NCBI RefSeq assembly: GCF_027744825.2
Contig: NC_071347.1
Span: 21,519,001 to 21,583,000, forward strand
DNA length: 64,000 nt
Direction: 5' to 3'
Source of the DNA: Synchiropus splendidus
Taxonomy: Eukaryota > Chordata > Actinopteri > Syngnathiformes > Callionymidae
Under the pieces are notes generated by a model. That model had not been told where the DNA came from and made no database searches. It saw only the letters and a program-made list of their open reading frames with translations. The translations under genes were made by a program, and so were the position numbers. Each line of letters begins with the position of its first letter. The first letter of the stretch is position 1. This document shows, in pieces, positions 47,891 through 59,084 of this stretch.

Positions 47891-50800
47891 GGAGGAAGGT
47901 TGTCGCTTCAAAACCAGCTAGAGTGTGTTCTCGCCATGTTTGGATGGGGTTCCTCTGATTTCCTCCCACAGAGGGTTATGGGTGGCTCTAGATGTGCTCG
48001 ACATCCCCAGGTCATGTGACTGAATCCCAAGATCACATGAGTCTTTGTGGGAAGGAGCTGTTATTAGCCTCCTACCCAGGACTCATCACGCTCGGTCACT
48101 GACGTCTCTGCTCTGCTAGCACAACATCTGGATCCAATTTTCTTCTTCTCATCCCTCGGTAGACTGGGAACTTGACATGGTTCCGAGGAACACGGGAGGA
48201 GAAGCCGCAGAAAAGCTCAGTGGAACTGTTGTTGCTGGTGCAGGCGCTGGTGACCCTGAGAAACGCTGAGAAGCGGAGTGAAAGGCCAAAACAAACAAAC
48301 AAACGTTGTCAGCGGCACCGCAGACTGAGTGTTGCTCGCACAAGACGCATGAACGATTGTGGATTTGATTCTGTTCCGTTCTGGTAAATCAAATTTCCTG
48401 CAGGACGGAGCAGATCGCTGGCGCCACAAGGCGAGTCTGATGGACTTGTGTGATGCTACTGAGAAGCTAAACTTATATCTCATCCTTGATATATATAAAT
48501 ATAATGAAATATTGAAATAAAAATAAATTTAATAAGAGATTGGAAGCACAGAAAAAGACATTGTTTGGGTGTGTACCTGTATATTTTAGTGCAAATGGGA
48601 ATAATGTAGGGGTCATGTTAGTTGTATTTTAATGTACAATTTCAGAAATATAATATGGAGAAAATATGTTTGAAAATATTATCACATTCTTTGGATTTTA
48701 CAAGACAAAAAACAAATCTAATCAAGCAGGAATTAGAACGGCAAGAAAACTTTTTTGTAAATGTTAAATATAAATTCATAAATAATAATAATGAAGGGAA
48801 ATATTACTTCTGTAAAACTAATATACAGATTTTACTTTTAAATAAGTGAGGAAGTGAAGCATTTGATACTTATTTTTAATCAAATAACATGCATGAAATC
48901 TCTTGCATATTGAAACAGAAATCAAATACAAAACACATCTGTCAAATGAATTATGATCCTCATTTCAAAATCATGTTCAGACAATATGTTTTGTACAAAC
49001 AACGACACACATTTCGTTTTGTATTATCTATCCAATATTGGGGCAGCAGGTGAAGATTAGAGCCCAATACACTGTAGAAAGATGCCTTTGAATTTAAAAC
49101 TGTTACAGTTTCTGACCGTAAATTCTGGAAAAGACATGAACAGTATGAATAGCAGCGAAAGCAGTTCATTTTACACCGTGAAAGAGAAAAGAAATGATCA
49201 ATAGAGTAGAGTATAGCCTCCTTTATTTAAATGAAATTACAGCTATTTTATTGAGATGAATGCGCCCTTTTCTGAATGCTATAATATTAAGAGACCGATG
49301 AGCTGGACTGAAAGCATCTCCCCCCAAAAGAGGTGTCTTCGGAGGGAAAAGACTGTAACCAAGTATTTGGTCTTGGTCCCTGAAGATTATAGACAGACGT
49401 TCAAATGCGACGTCATTCAGTGAGGGGTTCAAAGTCGATAAAATCAAGTGGCTGAAGATGTAAACAGGCGATGTTCTGTCTTTAATATTATTATTTTGTC
49501 CATGGGTTTCCATGTTGGGAGCTGTGTAACCATGTTACGGCAGAAACAGTCCGACCATACACTGGTCTCCCAGCCGCACCACGGTCCCCTATAGCGGCAT
49601 GACATCTCTGCAGTGAACTTAATCGAATCGGATCTAATCTAATATGAAGCCGTTGAGACGATTATGATGTTCTTTATGTCTGTTATGGACCGTTGGAGGA
49701 AGCCAGTTAATAAAGCGGTGGGAGGATGTAAAGCTGTCAGAGAGGGCGGCGGGTCGCGCCACAGAGAGAATGAGATGGAACACTGGAGCCATCGCACGAT
49801 GAATTCTCCGGTCGGAAATTCATTCTCTGCCGTTTTGATTACATGTTGCACAGACTGTTATTTGCTTCCTGTCGCAGTCTGGAGTCCACACTCTCCTTCG
49901 TGACTCCATGTCGGAACTGGAGAAGTTGATGTTACGGAGCTCAACTTTTTGTCTGAATGAGTATCAGACTCTTGAAGAGCTGGTGACACGATATTGACCC
50001 GAACTGAGTCTGTGCAGTGCACTGCAAAATCTCGAAAACAAGCGGCCATGTTGGGACGTCAGTGGCAGAAGCCTCAGCGCTTTGCTCTCTGTGAAACACC
50101 TACAGTGTGTTAGAGTGGCGTGAAAACCTCAGGACAATTGTCTCCTTAGAATCCTAGAGTCATGATGTGAATGTCTGCTCTTATAGGCTGCTGCTTTTTA
50201 CGTTGTTGAAACACCATATATTTGCCTCATTTGTGACGCCAAAACAGCATTTTGACCACCGTTCATTGAAACTATCAACAGTGTTCGATGTCTGCTGAGT
50301 GGAGCAGGACTGAAGTGCCAACTCACAGATTACCAAACGTTTCATCTTAACTGACCTCCTCTCACTGGAGCTCGTAACTATGGCACTAGCATTGTAGCTA
50401 GCATTGTAGCTAGCAAAGCGCTACACAAACTTGGAGTGTAACACAAGCATCTTGAGGAATATAAATTAAAGAATCACTTTGGGAGTTTTGGAACAAATAT
50501 GTACAACACAACATGAAGGAATAAATGCATAAAAAAGGAGAAATATGAAAATGATCACTATAAAGCTGCTGTACTCTTCGTTATTCAGGTGTTTTCAGAT
50601 TTGAAAATACAAATTAACAAATGTTTTGGGGTTTTTTTTGCTTTAGAAGTCAGACTAAAAAATGTCCAAATCCAGTCACCAGCCAAAGGGAGAAAAATAT
50701 TTTTTTTGCATAAACACATTTTTTTATTTATATAATCCATTATGTAATGACATTATTATTTAGTATTATAGTAAATCATGAAAAATGTACAAAATTGATA

Positions 50801-51119
50801 CGTCAGAAATATTTTTAAAAATGTAACTTTTAGCTTCATGAGGGCCACATGTGCCACTACAATCGACCCCAAATACATTCATCTAACTTTATTTAAACGT
50901 CTATAACCTTGTTATTTGCTAAGGACAGTTTGGGAGTTTTTTTTTGTTTTTTGAGAAGATTGCCCCAGGACCTTTCATCTTGTACCCGAGGGTCGTGTCC
51001 TTTTAAAAGAAACCAGAGGAGAAGGTTCACGACCGAATCTTCTCGTCCAATTCTTTGGAGATCTTACAGCTAAGTGAAGCTCAGCTCTCTTTAACGTGAT
51101 CCTTTGATGTGGTCTTTAA
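47891..51119. other. Intergenic DNA upstream of the headless ANKRD26-like gene
   Basis: I looked here for ankyrin-repeat exons like those at 63338-63911 and saw none. There is AT-rich DNA at 48480-48950 and 50580-50830, a short tandem GCATTGTAGCTA near 50390-50415, and a unique block at 49640-49880. No X-box is evident near the start of the next gene. Confidence 0.5.
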
Positions 51120-51137
51120 TGATGGCCCTGTGATGTC

Positions 51138-51873
51138 ATGGATTCAAACGAGGAGCTGCAGGTCGGGATTGGAGCACGGCGTGATGACAAGCCGCCATCA
51201 AAGGTGGCGGACATGATTAAAAGTGGCAGGCCACAGTCCTCCACAGTGCAGCGTCAGGCCAGCTGGAACAAAGAGTCACATCAGTGAGTGTGTTTCCTCT
51301 CGCCGTGTCAAATATCAATTTTCACTCTCAGAGAACTAAATATCATGTAAGTAGTGGCTCATAACGGTTCACCTGGTTTACCAGGGCCTTCACGTAGGTG
51401 TGTCCTGGGCCCTTAGCGGTGGGTTTCTGGGCTATAGTCTGTTGAATAAATGTGTTTTATTTGTGTTTAAAAATGCTTCAGAAGTGCTGTGTTGTCTCTT
51501 TGGTTTTCAGTGATGGGGAGAGTCTTGGAATTTCCCAAAGAAAAGCACCCTCACGCGCTCCAGAGCAGTAAGGCCCACCCGGTTACGGAACATGCACAGA
51601 AGCAGCTCAAGACAACCTTTCTGGGGGTTTGGAAGGCAGACATGGCCAACGTGAAGAAGAGTCTCTGTCATCCCGTCACCAAAAAAAGGTTATCATCTGG
51701 CTAATAACACCAACACGCCGCAGAGCAGAGCATGAAGTCCTTCCTTGTTCTCCGCAGCCATCGGCCCGGGAAGAAGCTACAATCTTGCATTGCAAAAGCC
51801 GACTCGCACCACGGTCCGAGGAACGTGAGCACAACCAACCACCACTGGTCGGAATCACCGGGTGAGCAACACG
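51138..51873 (+). CDS. ankrd26-like: Headless ANKRD26-like gene, exons 1-3 (novel N-terminus)
   Basis: Exon 1 starts MDSNEELQVGIGARRDD and ends at GTGAGT (51284). Exon 2 (19 codons, DGESLGISQRKAPSRAPE) follows TTTTCAG and ends at GTAAGG. Exon 3 follows TTCTCCGCAG and ends at GTGAGT (51874). These exons are basic and polar and resemble no ankyrin repeat. An alternative reading of exon 3 in another frame hits a stop at the next junction, which supports this model. Confidence 0.65.
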
Positions 51874-54800
51874 GTGAGTGAAGGAGACGAATGCCGGTCT
51901 TCAGTAGGGGCCCTCATGAGGATTTTCTTTGTTCCAGATGAAGACGACTATTCCCTGTCTGAACCGCTCCACAGGTCAGTATTTTGGACGATGGTTGGAT
52001 AAGGTATTTTAAATCAAGACCTCTGCTCCTGTTTCACTTGTAGCACATCTTTTCTGGGAAACCATTCACCAAGGGCAAGCAGACCCGACGTTGACAGCTT
52101 CGCGAGTGACTGCCACCAACCGCGGAGTGACGGAGGTTACGTATTAAGGTCTGTTAGGTGGTGTTCTTTCCAGTCTTCTTTGCTCCTTGGAGCTCCGTGA
52201 TGCTACTGCCACCTGCTGTCTTATTTTGCTCATTGCACTCAGTGATATTATACAGACCAAATGTGGGAATGCATGAGGTATGCCCTAGTTCTTTAGTGAG
52301 TTCCTACCTCCAGTCAACTCTCTGTGACCCTAACTGGCCATTGGCCCTGGTATCCTTGCCTCTCCGTATGGTCCTTCTGATTCCTACTGAGGGATTTTAT
52401 ACGAAACTATATTCAGGCTGTTAAGAGCTCACTCAGAGGTCATAGTCAGAACTGACTGATTTTTAGAAACTCTTCAGGAAGATGAGACATGGCAGTGGAC
52501 CATTGCAACTCTGGTACCCTGTGTGTCTTTCCACTGGTCCAGTATCAGCAACACATTCTCACTCATAAAGCATCAGCTTATTGATGATCAGGTGGACTTT
52601 TGCGTCCTGTGTTGACGCAGATCTAAAGAGATATTAAGGCCCATCTATGCTGCCTTTACGAACGAAAATGTACCCGTCCTTTTCAACGATCTGTCACTGA
52701 TCACTTGCTTTCATGCATTCTTTACTTTTGTGTTGCTGTTCACCACCTTATCCACCAGAGGGAGCAGCCCAGAGTCAAAAGCTTGTGACAACAACAAACT
52801 CCAAAACGAACATGGTGACTGTGGAGGAAGTGTTGATCATGTATCTTGGACACAGCGTTCTAGAAGGCGGTCAGTGAGGCCATAAAATATATCGCGACTG
52901 GAGGACGGAGAATTTCTGCTATTGTTACATCTTCTTCGTGTCTCATTGGCGCTACGTGTCGGGTAGTCACAGCATCACTGGCCCCCCATGGTTTCCGGTG
53001 ATACTGCGTCATTTCTCGTAAGTGTAGCAATATGGATTAAATTTACATAGAGGGCGTACGTAAATGGATTTGTATGTAACATTGAGCATAAATGTACTCT
53101 GCCTTAAGGCTTTCTACTGTATCTAAGGGTTCCTTTCCCGCTGTATTTCTTAATGTTCAGAAAGACTTGGCTGGGTGTGGACACAAACCATTGTAACCTC
53201 TCATCGTTGCCTTACTAGGTAGGTTACATATATACTCTACTTGACTTAATACAGTATAAACATAGTGCCTAATGTGACACCATAAAATTGTACTTGAAGA
53301 GTGAAATCTGTGAAGCGTACCCCATGCCTTAACCCATACCCCAACCATTCTTAGGAGTTGGACTGTCCAGTGGAACACTGCCTCGGGCGTCAGGAGATGG
53401 GAAGCCAATGGGGGAACATTTCATTCAAAGGAATCCTAACGTGTCCACATGTAACACAGCATTAGGGTACTAACTTCTACGTCAGCAACGAACGTAAACA
53501 CCTACTTGAGGACTGAGAATTTAGCCACGTGAGCGAGTGGCCTCCTTCATTATCGCTTGAAGTTGGTTTCGAGCTCATATGGCTTTGATTCCACCTGGTG
53601 ACCCTGAAATCCTTTCGCAGGAACATCTATCTCAGTACTCTTGACACCACAAAGCCTGTCGTCCTGAAACTTGCACCTCGCCTGTACCCCAACACGAAGA
53701 ATAGAAACTCTTCCTCCAGAACAGACTCGGAATTCTCAGTACCAGATTCTGATGAAGACGGTGAGAAACGACTGCAGAGGCAGACCCCCATTTCTGACCT
53801 GAAACTGTATTTGCTAAATTGCAACATAGTTCATGGATATGTGTATAAATGTTTCCACCAAACTGTAGCATTTGTTCTGGCTGCTATTCAGCTGTTCCAA
53901 CAGTTGAATTAACGGGTCGTTTTCTTTGTTTTAGACGACATCAACAGCTCAGATTCAATAACCTGGTGAGTTAAGAATTGATTTCAACCAAAGTTCATTC
54001 CCACGTTACATTGGTTTTCTACATTCAGGCTTCCACAAATCACAGAACTTGACTGTCCGTCCTCAGAAGAGGATGCGCCTGTCTTGGATGAACCGGTTTG
54101 TCTCTCTTTATCCTTTAATTCCACCAAGGTTTTATTCTAACTTGTATTTTCATCACTGCCTCTCAGACTCAAACGGACAACTCTGAGATCATGTCAGTGG
54201 TTCAAGGCACCAACGGTAAAATGCATTTTCTTATTCACCTGGTCACTTGGTAAAAGCAAAGCTCAGATTGAAGAAGTCGTGAACGCAAGAGGGTGTTAGT
54301 TTAATACACATGAGGCGAGAGAGGCAACAGTAGAATCCACCGCGGTATACAAGTTTATTACGACTACCCGCTTGGCATCAGGCCTGTAAAATGTTCAAGG
54401 TAATTGTACACTTTCAATCTCATCATCATGCAGTTTTTTTTCTTCTATCCTCACCCGCTTGTTTGTTGCTGGGTCGCGGGGGCAGCAGCTTTAACAGGGA
54501 GCGCCTAATGTCCAACCTCCGGGCAGCCAGCTACAACTGGGGGAACCTGTGATGCTCCCAGGCCAGTGAAGGTCCTGGGTTGACCCCTTGGTCTCTTCCC
54601 AGCAGGCTGTTCCTAAAACCACCTCCAAAGGGAAGCATCCAGGGGGCCTCCTCATGAGGTCCCCAAAGCACCTTATCTGGAGGAGCAGCGGCTCTACTCC
54701 GAGTCTCTCCCGAGTGACACAACTCCTTGCCCTATCTCTATGGAAGACGCCCACCACCCTTCTTAGGAGACTCATTGTATCCTAGATCTCACTCTTTCAT

Positions 54801-57800
54801 GAGACTAGGTGAGGGTCAGGACCAAAATTGATCAGTAACTGGAAAGCTTGGAGAGCTCAACCCTCATTCAGACACAACAGTGTGGTGGAGCAATTGCAAT
54901 ACAGCCCCTACTGACCAATCTCTCTTGCCCCCTCACGCAAGAACAAGACCCTGAGATACCCAAACTTCTCCAATTGAGGCAAGGACTCCCAACCCAGAGA
55001 GCGCAATATATCTTTTTTGTTTGAGAACCATGGGCTCTGATTTAGAGGTGCTGATCCTCACCCCAGCCACTTCAGTTTTTAAACAACACATGTCAGATTT
55101 CTATCCACAAAGAGATGAAGCTTGAAAAACAGTCACTTGTGCCTCCTTACGTATAGGGTCTACTTTCAGTATCCCCAAGTATATTTCAGTATCCCCAACT
55201 TTCAATGGCCACTGGAATACTATTAGTTCTTGCTCTGTAATCCTAATTGGAAACTAGAGTAGGATCAATATGTGTATAGGAAGCTCACACGGAAATGAAT
55301 TCATGTGATGGTACATCAGGTTTGGAGGGAACAGGCTTGAGAGGTCTCGTCAAGACAACGATTTTGGTTGTCAATTGCTCCATGCTCTGGGTAAAAGTAT
55401 GGATTGAAAATAATCTGATTTATTGAATGCTTGCAGCTGTGGCATCCCACCACTGTGGAGCGATCAGTTCATCGGACATCACCGGCGCGGAAAATGAAAT
55501 TCAGCGAGTCACATTGCAGTTGACAGAGAAAAGTCTGCAGCTGGACGCGCTGCAGCAGGAGAAGGGCAGCATAGCCGCTCGCGCTGAGGAGCTGGAGGCC
55601 GCCGTCCGTGGCGAGGCGGCCCGCCACGAGGCCACCCAGGAGCGGCTGCTCCAGGCGCAGAGCGAGAGCTCGCTGCTCAGGCAGCAGCTGGAGGAAGCCA
55701 AAACCAAATATGTGGAGCACGCCGTCGCTGCCGCTCAGGAGAGTTTTAGCGACATCCTGTCAAAGCTGCGATCTGACAGTGAGGAGAAGGTCAAGATGGT
55801 GGAGGTGAAGAACAAGGAACTGGCTGACAAAGCAGCAGAACTTCTCAATCAGATCACTAAATTACAGGAGGAGAACAAAGAAGGACAGGTAATTTTTCAC
55901 GGTACGGAGTCTCACCTGCTGATCTTGTGACCGAGTTCACTCCCGCTCCGCAGACCGCAGCCAAGCAGCTCCAGCAAGACCTCACCGACGCCCTGAGGAA
56001 GCTCTCGGCGAGCGAAGCCTCTCTGGATGTCAACACACGTCATCGGAATGATTTGGAGGCCGAAAAGTCACGACTGCTCAAAGAAACTGACCGACTCAAA
56101 GGACAGGTAGGAGGCGCTGAAGCGTGACGTCACAAACAAACTGTTGCTAACACTGAGACTCGTGCAGCTGGTGGAGAGCGAATCCCAGCGTGTGCAGGCT
56201 CAGAGGTGGATCACCAGTCTCAAGTGCACTCTGGATGAAAAAGACAGCCAGTTCAGCATCGCCAACCAGAAACACCAGGAGTCTCTGGCGGCGCTGGACA
56301 TCAGCTGTAGCCAGCTGCGACTCTACATAGACGAGCTTGAGAAGGATAAAACTGAACTGAGCAACCAGGTGATGGCGCTGTTTCATCGCTCTCATCACAA
56401 ATGTGTCGTTTTAACTCTGCCATCATTGTGCCATGTTCAGGTAGAAATTCAAATGAAGTTAAAGGAGGAAGCGACGAGTCAGAGGGAGAAGCTCCAGACC
56501 AGTCTGCTTCAAGAGCGAGAGAAAAATGCTGAACTCAGGGAGAAAATACAAAGGTGACTTGTCCCAAATCTCTCTTGACGTCTACATGGGGACCCTCTTG
56601 TATCTCTGGCACATTTCAGACTTGCCGCAACTGAGGCTGAACTGGTGGAGGCCAAACTATTTGGCAATAGAAACATGGAGTGTTGTAATAAAACACTTGA
56701 GATCAGTGGTCAAACCGAATCAAACTAAAGGCCAACACAAATTGTCTGGGCTGAAACTGTCTGACATCACTGGGTAGATTCATGCTGGGACGCTTTACTT
56801 TTCCATTCTGAAACGGAACATAAAATCGATGTTGCATGTTCATGACATCGCGCTATGCATGTACACGCCAATGTTATAATAGTTTGGGATTTTTCATTTT
56901 CGTTTTTATTTAGTTTTACATTTTTCAGTTAGTTTTTCAGTTAGTTTCAGTTTAGTTTTTACTAGTTTTAGTGTTAGTTTTAGTTCATTGTTTTTTTTAC
57001 TTTGCTCTTTCCGCTCCTGTTTTGGAAGGCAAAAGTCTCTTTCTTCTCTGAATAGACAGGGTGGTCGTGTGGATGAACAGGCAGGCAGTGAAGTTTGTTT
57101 TCTGACCTCTAGCGACTTTTTTCACGTCAGCCCAAGTGCTGATTTTATTGTAGTCACGATTTCCTGCGCAGCCAAACATGTCACATCTTCTTTGCCTCGT
57201 CTCTCGCGGTCACAGAATATGTCGTTCTGAGGTTGATAAATGCACCTCTGCCGCAGAGAGATTGTTCACTCTCTGCCTTTGTGAGTCAGTGAAGTCACAG
57301 CTTGACATTTGGGTGAGACGGCAGGCGAGAGGCTTCTCCGGATTCGTTATGAAGACAAAAAAAATAAGAGCTTCCGTGGACCAAAATAGCAGTGTAACAT
57401 CTTCATCTTCCTAAAACTTTGAGAACAGGTGGGGTTCTCTGCTAGCAGTCCTGAAGGTGTTGTAGAATCAGGTATCAGCTGTCTAACGCCCTGCTGTCCT
57501 CCTGCAGGGTCCAGTCAAAGTGGAAGAGTGAAAAGTCCAAACAACTTGAGACAGAAGCAGAACCAACATGCAGCCTCAAGATGGAACCGGGTCGGCACAC
57601 ACCAGTGGACGATGCCATTGAACGACTCAAAGAAAAGGTCGGTGCTCCGACACCGTTCGGCCCGCATTACACGTGAATGATCCGCCCGCATCTTCTGCCA
57701 GGTGGACACTCTCCAGATGCAGCTGGAAATGGAGTCGTCTCACAGCAGGGAGCTGGAGAAGGTGAACAGGAAGCTCAAGTATCAGCTGGCCCAGCAGAAG

Positions 57801-58289
57801 AGAGCTCGAGGTAGCAGTGAGCATTTCGAACAGCTGGAGAGAGACGTGTTGGATCTGAAAAGTAGAGTGGAGACCACGAAGCTGGTGGTAGAGCAGTACC
57901 AACGTGACCGGGACAAGTTGATCCGGCAGGAAGTGCAGCAGAAGCTGGACCAGGTCAACATCTTCCTGCAGGTCAGAAAGGCACAGCCAGGCTGTTTGGC
58001 GCCACTCAGAACTCAAGCCCTTGTCTCCCAGTCGCAGGCAGATTGCCAAGATGCTCTGGACCAGGTGAGGGCGGCGCACGAGGCCAACCTACGGTACCAA
58101 CTGGAGCAGAAGATCCAGGAGTTGGAGTGTGAGCTGGGCCACACGCGATCTAAAGTCCGGCATGAACGGCCCTTGAATAACGGCACCTTGGAGCAAGTAG
58201 ACTTTGAGGGTTCTTGCCGGATGTGGCCGCCGTGGTCGCAGCAAACTGCCTTGGAACCCCGCACAGGCCCCACCACAACAGGAGAGTGA
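51138..58289 (+). CDS. ankrd26-like: ANKRD26-family coiled-coil protein lacking ankyrin repeats (16-17 exons)
   Basis: Exons: 51138-51283, 51511-51567, 51758-51873, 51938-51974, 52044-52148, 53621-53760, 53935-53965, 54029-54095, 54167-54215, 55437-55888, 55954-56106, 56168-56368, 56441-56553, (56620-56679), 57508-57637, 57702-57971, 58032-58289. All junctions are GT-AG and all phases agree, giving 794 aa, or 774 without the bracketed exon. The N-terminus is novel, residues 106-249 are acidic and Ser-rich, and 260-750 is nearly continuous coiled coil matching ANKRD26. In that family the full-length protein sits at centriole distal appendages. The start ATG (51138) has a strong context and an in-frame stop just upstream (51120-51122). 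Human CCDC144 paralogs have the same headless design. Whether it is expressed is unknown; one internal exon is damaged and the C-terminus is short. Confidence 0.8.
51938..54215 (+). CDS. ankrd26-like: Headless ANKRD26-like gene, exons 4-9 (acidic linker)
   Basis: Six short exons (31-140 bp) encode an acidic, Ser-rich linker with DEDDYSLSEP, TDSEFSVPDSDEDDD and PSSEEDAPVLDEP, comparable to the DSWPTSDDEDL-type motifs of the ANKRD26 linker. The donor of exon 5 at 52149 (AAG|GTCTGT) is preferred over the earlier GGAG|GTTACG because the latter would bring a stop into frame in exon 6. The intron 52149-53620 holds a piece of a MITE. Confidence 0.75.
52552..52640. mobile_element. Partial relative of the foldback MITE at 27660
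   Basis: ACATTCTCACTCA followed by GTGGACTTTTGCGTCCTGTG and TTGACG resembles one arm of the 27660-27943 element. The other arm is not recognisable. It lies in an intron of the ANKRD26-like gene. Confidence 0.45.
54441..55080 (-). mobile_element. 5'-truncated LINE inside the ANKRD26-like gene
   Basis: Minus-strand reverse-transcriptase tail: MSLLRRVVGVFHRDRAR, LGVEPLLLQIRCFGDLMRR and PPGCFPLEV are decayed forms of the fish LINE motifs MSFLRRVAGLSLRDRVR, LGVEPLLLRI...RWFGHLMRMPPGRLP. It fills much of the intron between exons 9 and 10 and is antisense to the host gene. Not functional. Confidence 0.75.
55437..56553 (+). CDS. ankrd26-like: Headless ANKRD26-like gene, exons 10-13 (main coiled coil)
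   Basis: Exon 10 (150 codons) carries SSLLRQQLEEAKTKYVEHA and SFSDILSKLRSDSEEK, which align with SENMLLRQQLDDAHNK and QFHDIIRKLQAESEK of human ANKRD26. Exon 11 has LQQDLTDALRKLSASEASLD, parallel to LQQELADTLKKQSMSEASLE. Exons 12-13 continue heptad-rich coiled coil (CTLDEKDSQF, DELEKDKTELSNQ, LLQEREKNAELREKI). All four exons are in phase and uninterrupted. Human text is from memory. Confidence 0.88.
56620..56800 (+). pseudogene. Damaged ancestral coiled-coil exon
   Basis: After an acceptor at 56619 the frame reads LAATEAELVEAKLFGNRNME then CCNKTLEISGQTE, typical ANKRD26 coiled coil. It then meets TAA at about 56731. A missing base near 56725 explains this: one frame over, the text continues KLKANTNCLG before another stop. 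A weak donor (GA|GTGTTG, 56680) would use only the first 60 bp and keep the reading frame into 57508. Skipping the exon also keeps frame. Confidence 0.6.
56801..57507 (+). other. Intron of the ANKRD26-like gene
   Basis: Contains repeated TTTTAGTTT/TTTCAGTTAG text at 56880-56990 and no further exon. Open frames are short. Confidence 0.5.
57508..58289 (+). CDS. ankrd26-like: Headless ANKRD26-like gene, exons 15-17 (C-terminal coiled coil)
   Basis: Exon 15 ends DDAIERLKEK with a weak donor GTCGGT. Exon 16 (90 codons) contains VDTLQMQLEMESSHSRELEK and QEVQQKLDQVNIFLQ, matching ANKRD26 QEIAEKLKEVNLFLQ. Exon 17 has YQLEQKIQELECELGHTRSK, then loses family resemblance and stops at 58287-58289. The roughly 120-residue end of ANKRD26 is not present. 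An AATAAA lies at 59079. Confidence 0.82.
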
Positions 58290-58699
58290 GACACAGACGT
58301 CTGAACAACTGAGCGTATTCAGTGGAATGTAAATCCATTTCCTCTATGTCCTTTGACATGTTTACTCTTGAGAACCACTTCCACTTTACCAGAGATGTTC
58401 ATCAGTTTGTCATCGCTCAAAAAAGGGTGTGGTTCCTCTGGGTGTTTCTGAGGACTGGACTTGGACTTGTGCTTGTTCTGTTCAGATCTTTTATGGGGAG
58501 AACTTGTAGATGGTGCAAGAGAGGTTTAGAGACAACAGGAGGAAGCCCCCTGTGGCTATCATCAAAACCTCCTCAGCTCCTTCAAGTCAAAGATGGAATG
58601 ACGTGTATCTTGGGACCTTGTTCGCGAGTGAGGCAGACATGACGCTGTAGCTCCAGGTGTGTCCTTGCTCTCACCTGTGGTCATGAGATCTGAGTAGTG

Positions 58700-58900
58700 C
58701 CTGGGAGACAAACTGGCTGCAGAGACGGGGTGAGAATCCAGGAGAGGCTCTGAGTTGGACCTCGACTTCTCAAGCTGGGGAGATGTCTCAACAAGTTTCC
58801 CAAGTCAAGAGTTATGTAAAACTAGGAGGAGTCCCTGAGGCAGACGCAGGGCATGCTGGGAGGATGGTGTCACTCAGTGGACGGTGCAACACCCCCTGTG
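58700..58900 (+). mobile_element. Decayed LINE 3'-region fragment
   Basis: GAGAGGCTCTGAGTTGGACC, AGTTTCCCAAGTCAAGAGTT and CTGAGGCAGACGCAGGGCAT are recognisable phrases of a teleost LINE end, in sense orientation. Confidence 0.5.
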
Positions 58901-59078
58901 TTACACCCAGAAACGCTGGAGGTTTCACACTGAGTCTGGACTTCTCAAAGGCGACTGCTGCCCCCTGTATGTTTGCATAGTCAAATGGGGCGTGGCTAGT
59001 AGACTTCATGTATCTTACTGTACTTAATGTATAGCACGGCTTATGAACAATGATGGGGTGCAGAAATGGAAGAAGAGC

Positions 59079-59084
59079 AATAAA
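59079..59084 (+). terminator. Possible polyadenylation signal of the ANKRD26-like gene
   Basis: AATAAAATAAAT about 790 bp after the stop codon. It is the clearest canonical signal downstream, but the LINE fragment lies between. Confidence 0.3.

Noticed and set aside
54491..54775. 95-codon minus-strand protein
   Set aside because: It is the tail of a dead LINE reverse transcriptase, annotated as a mobile element.
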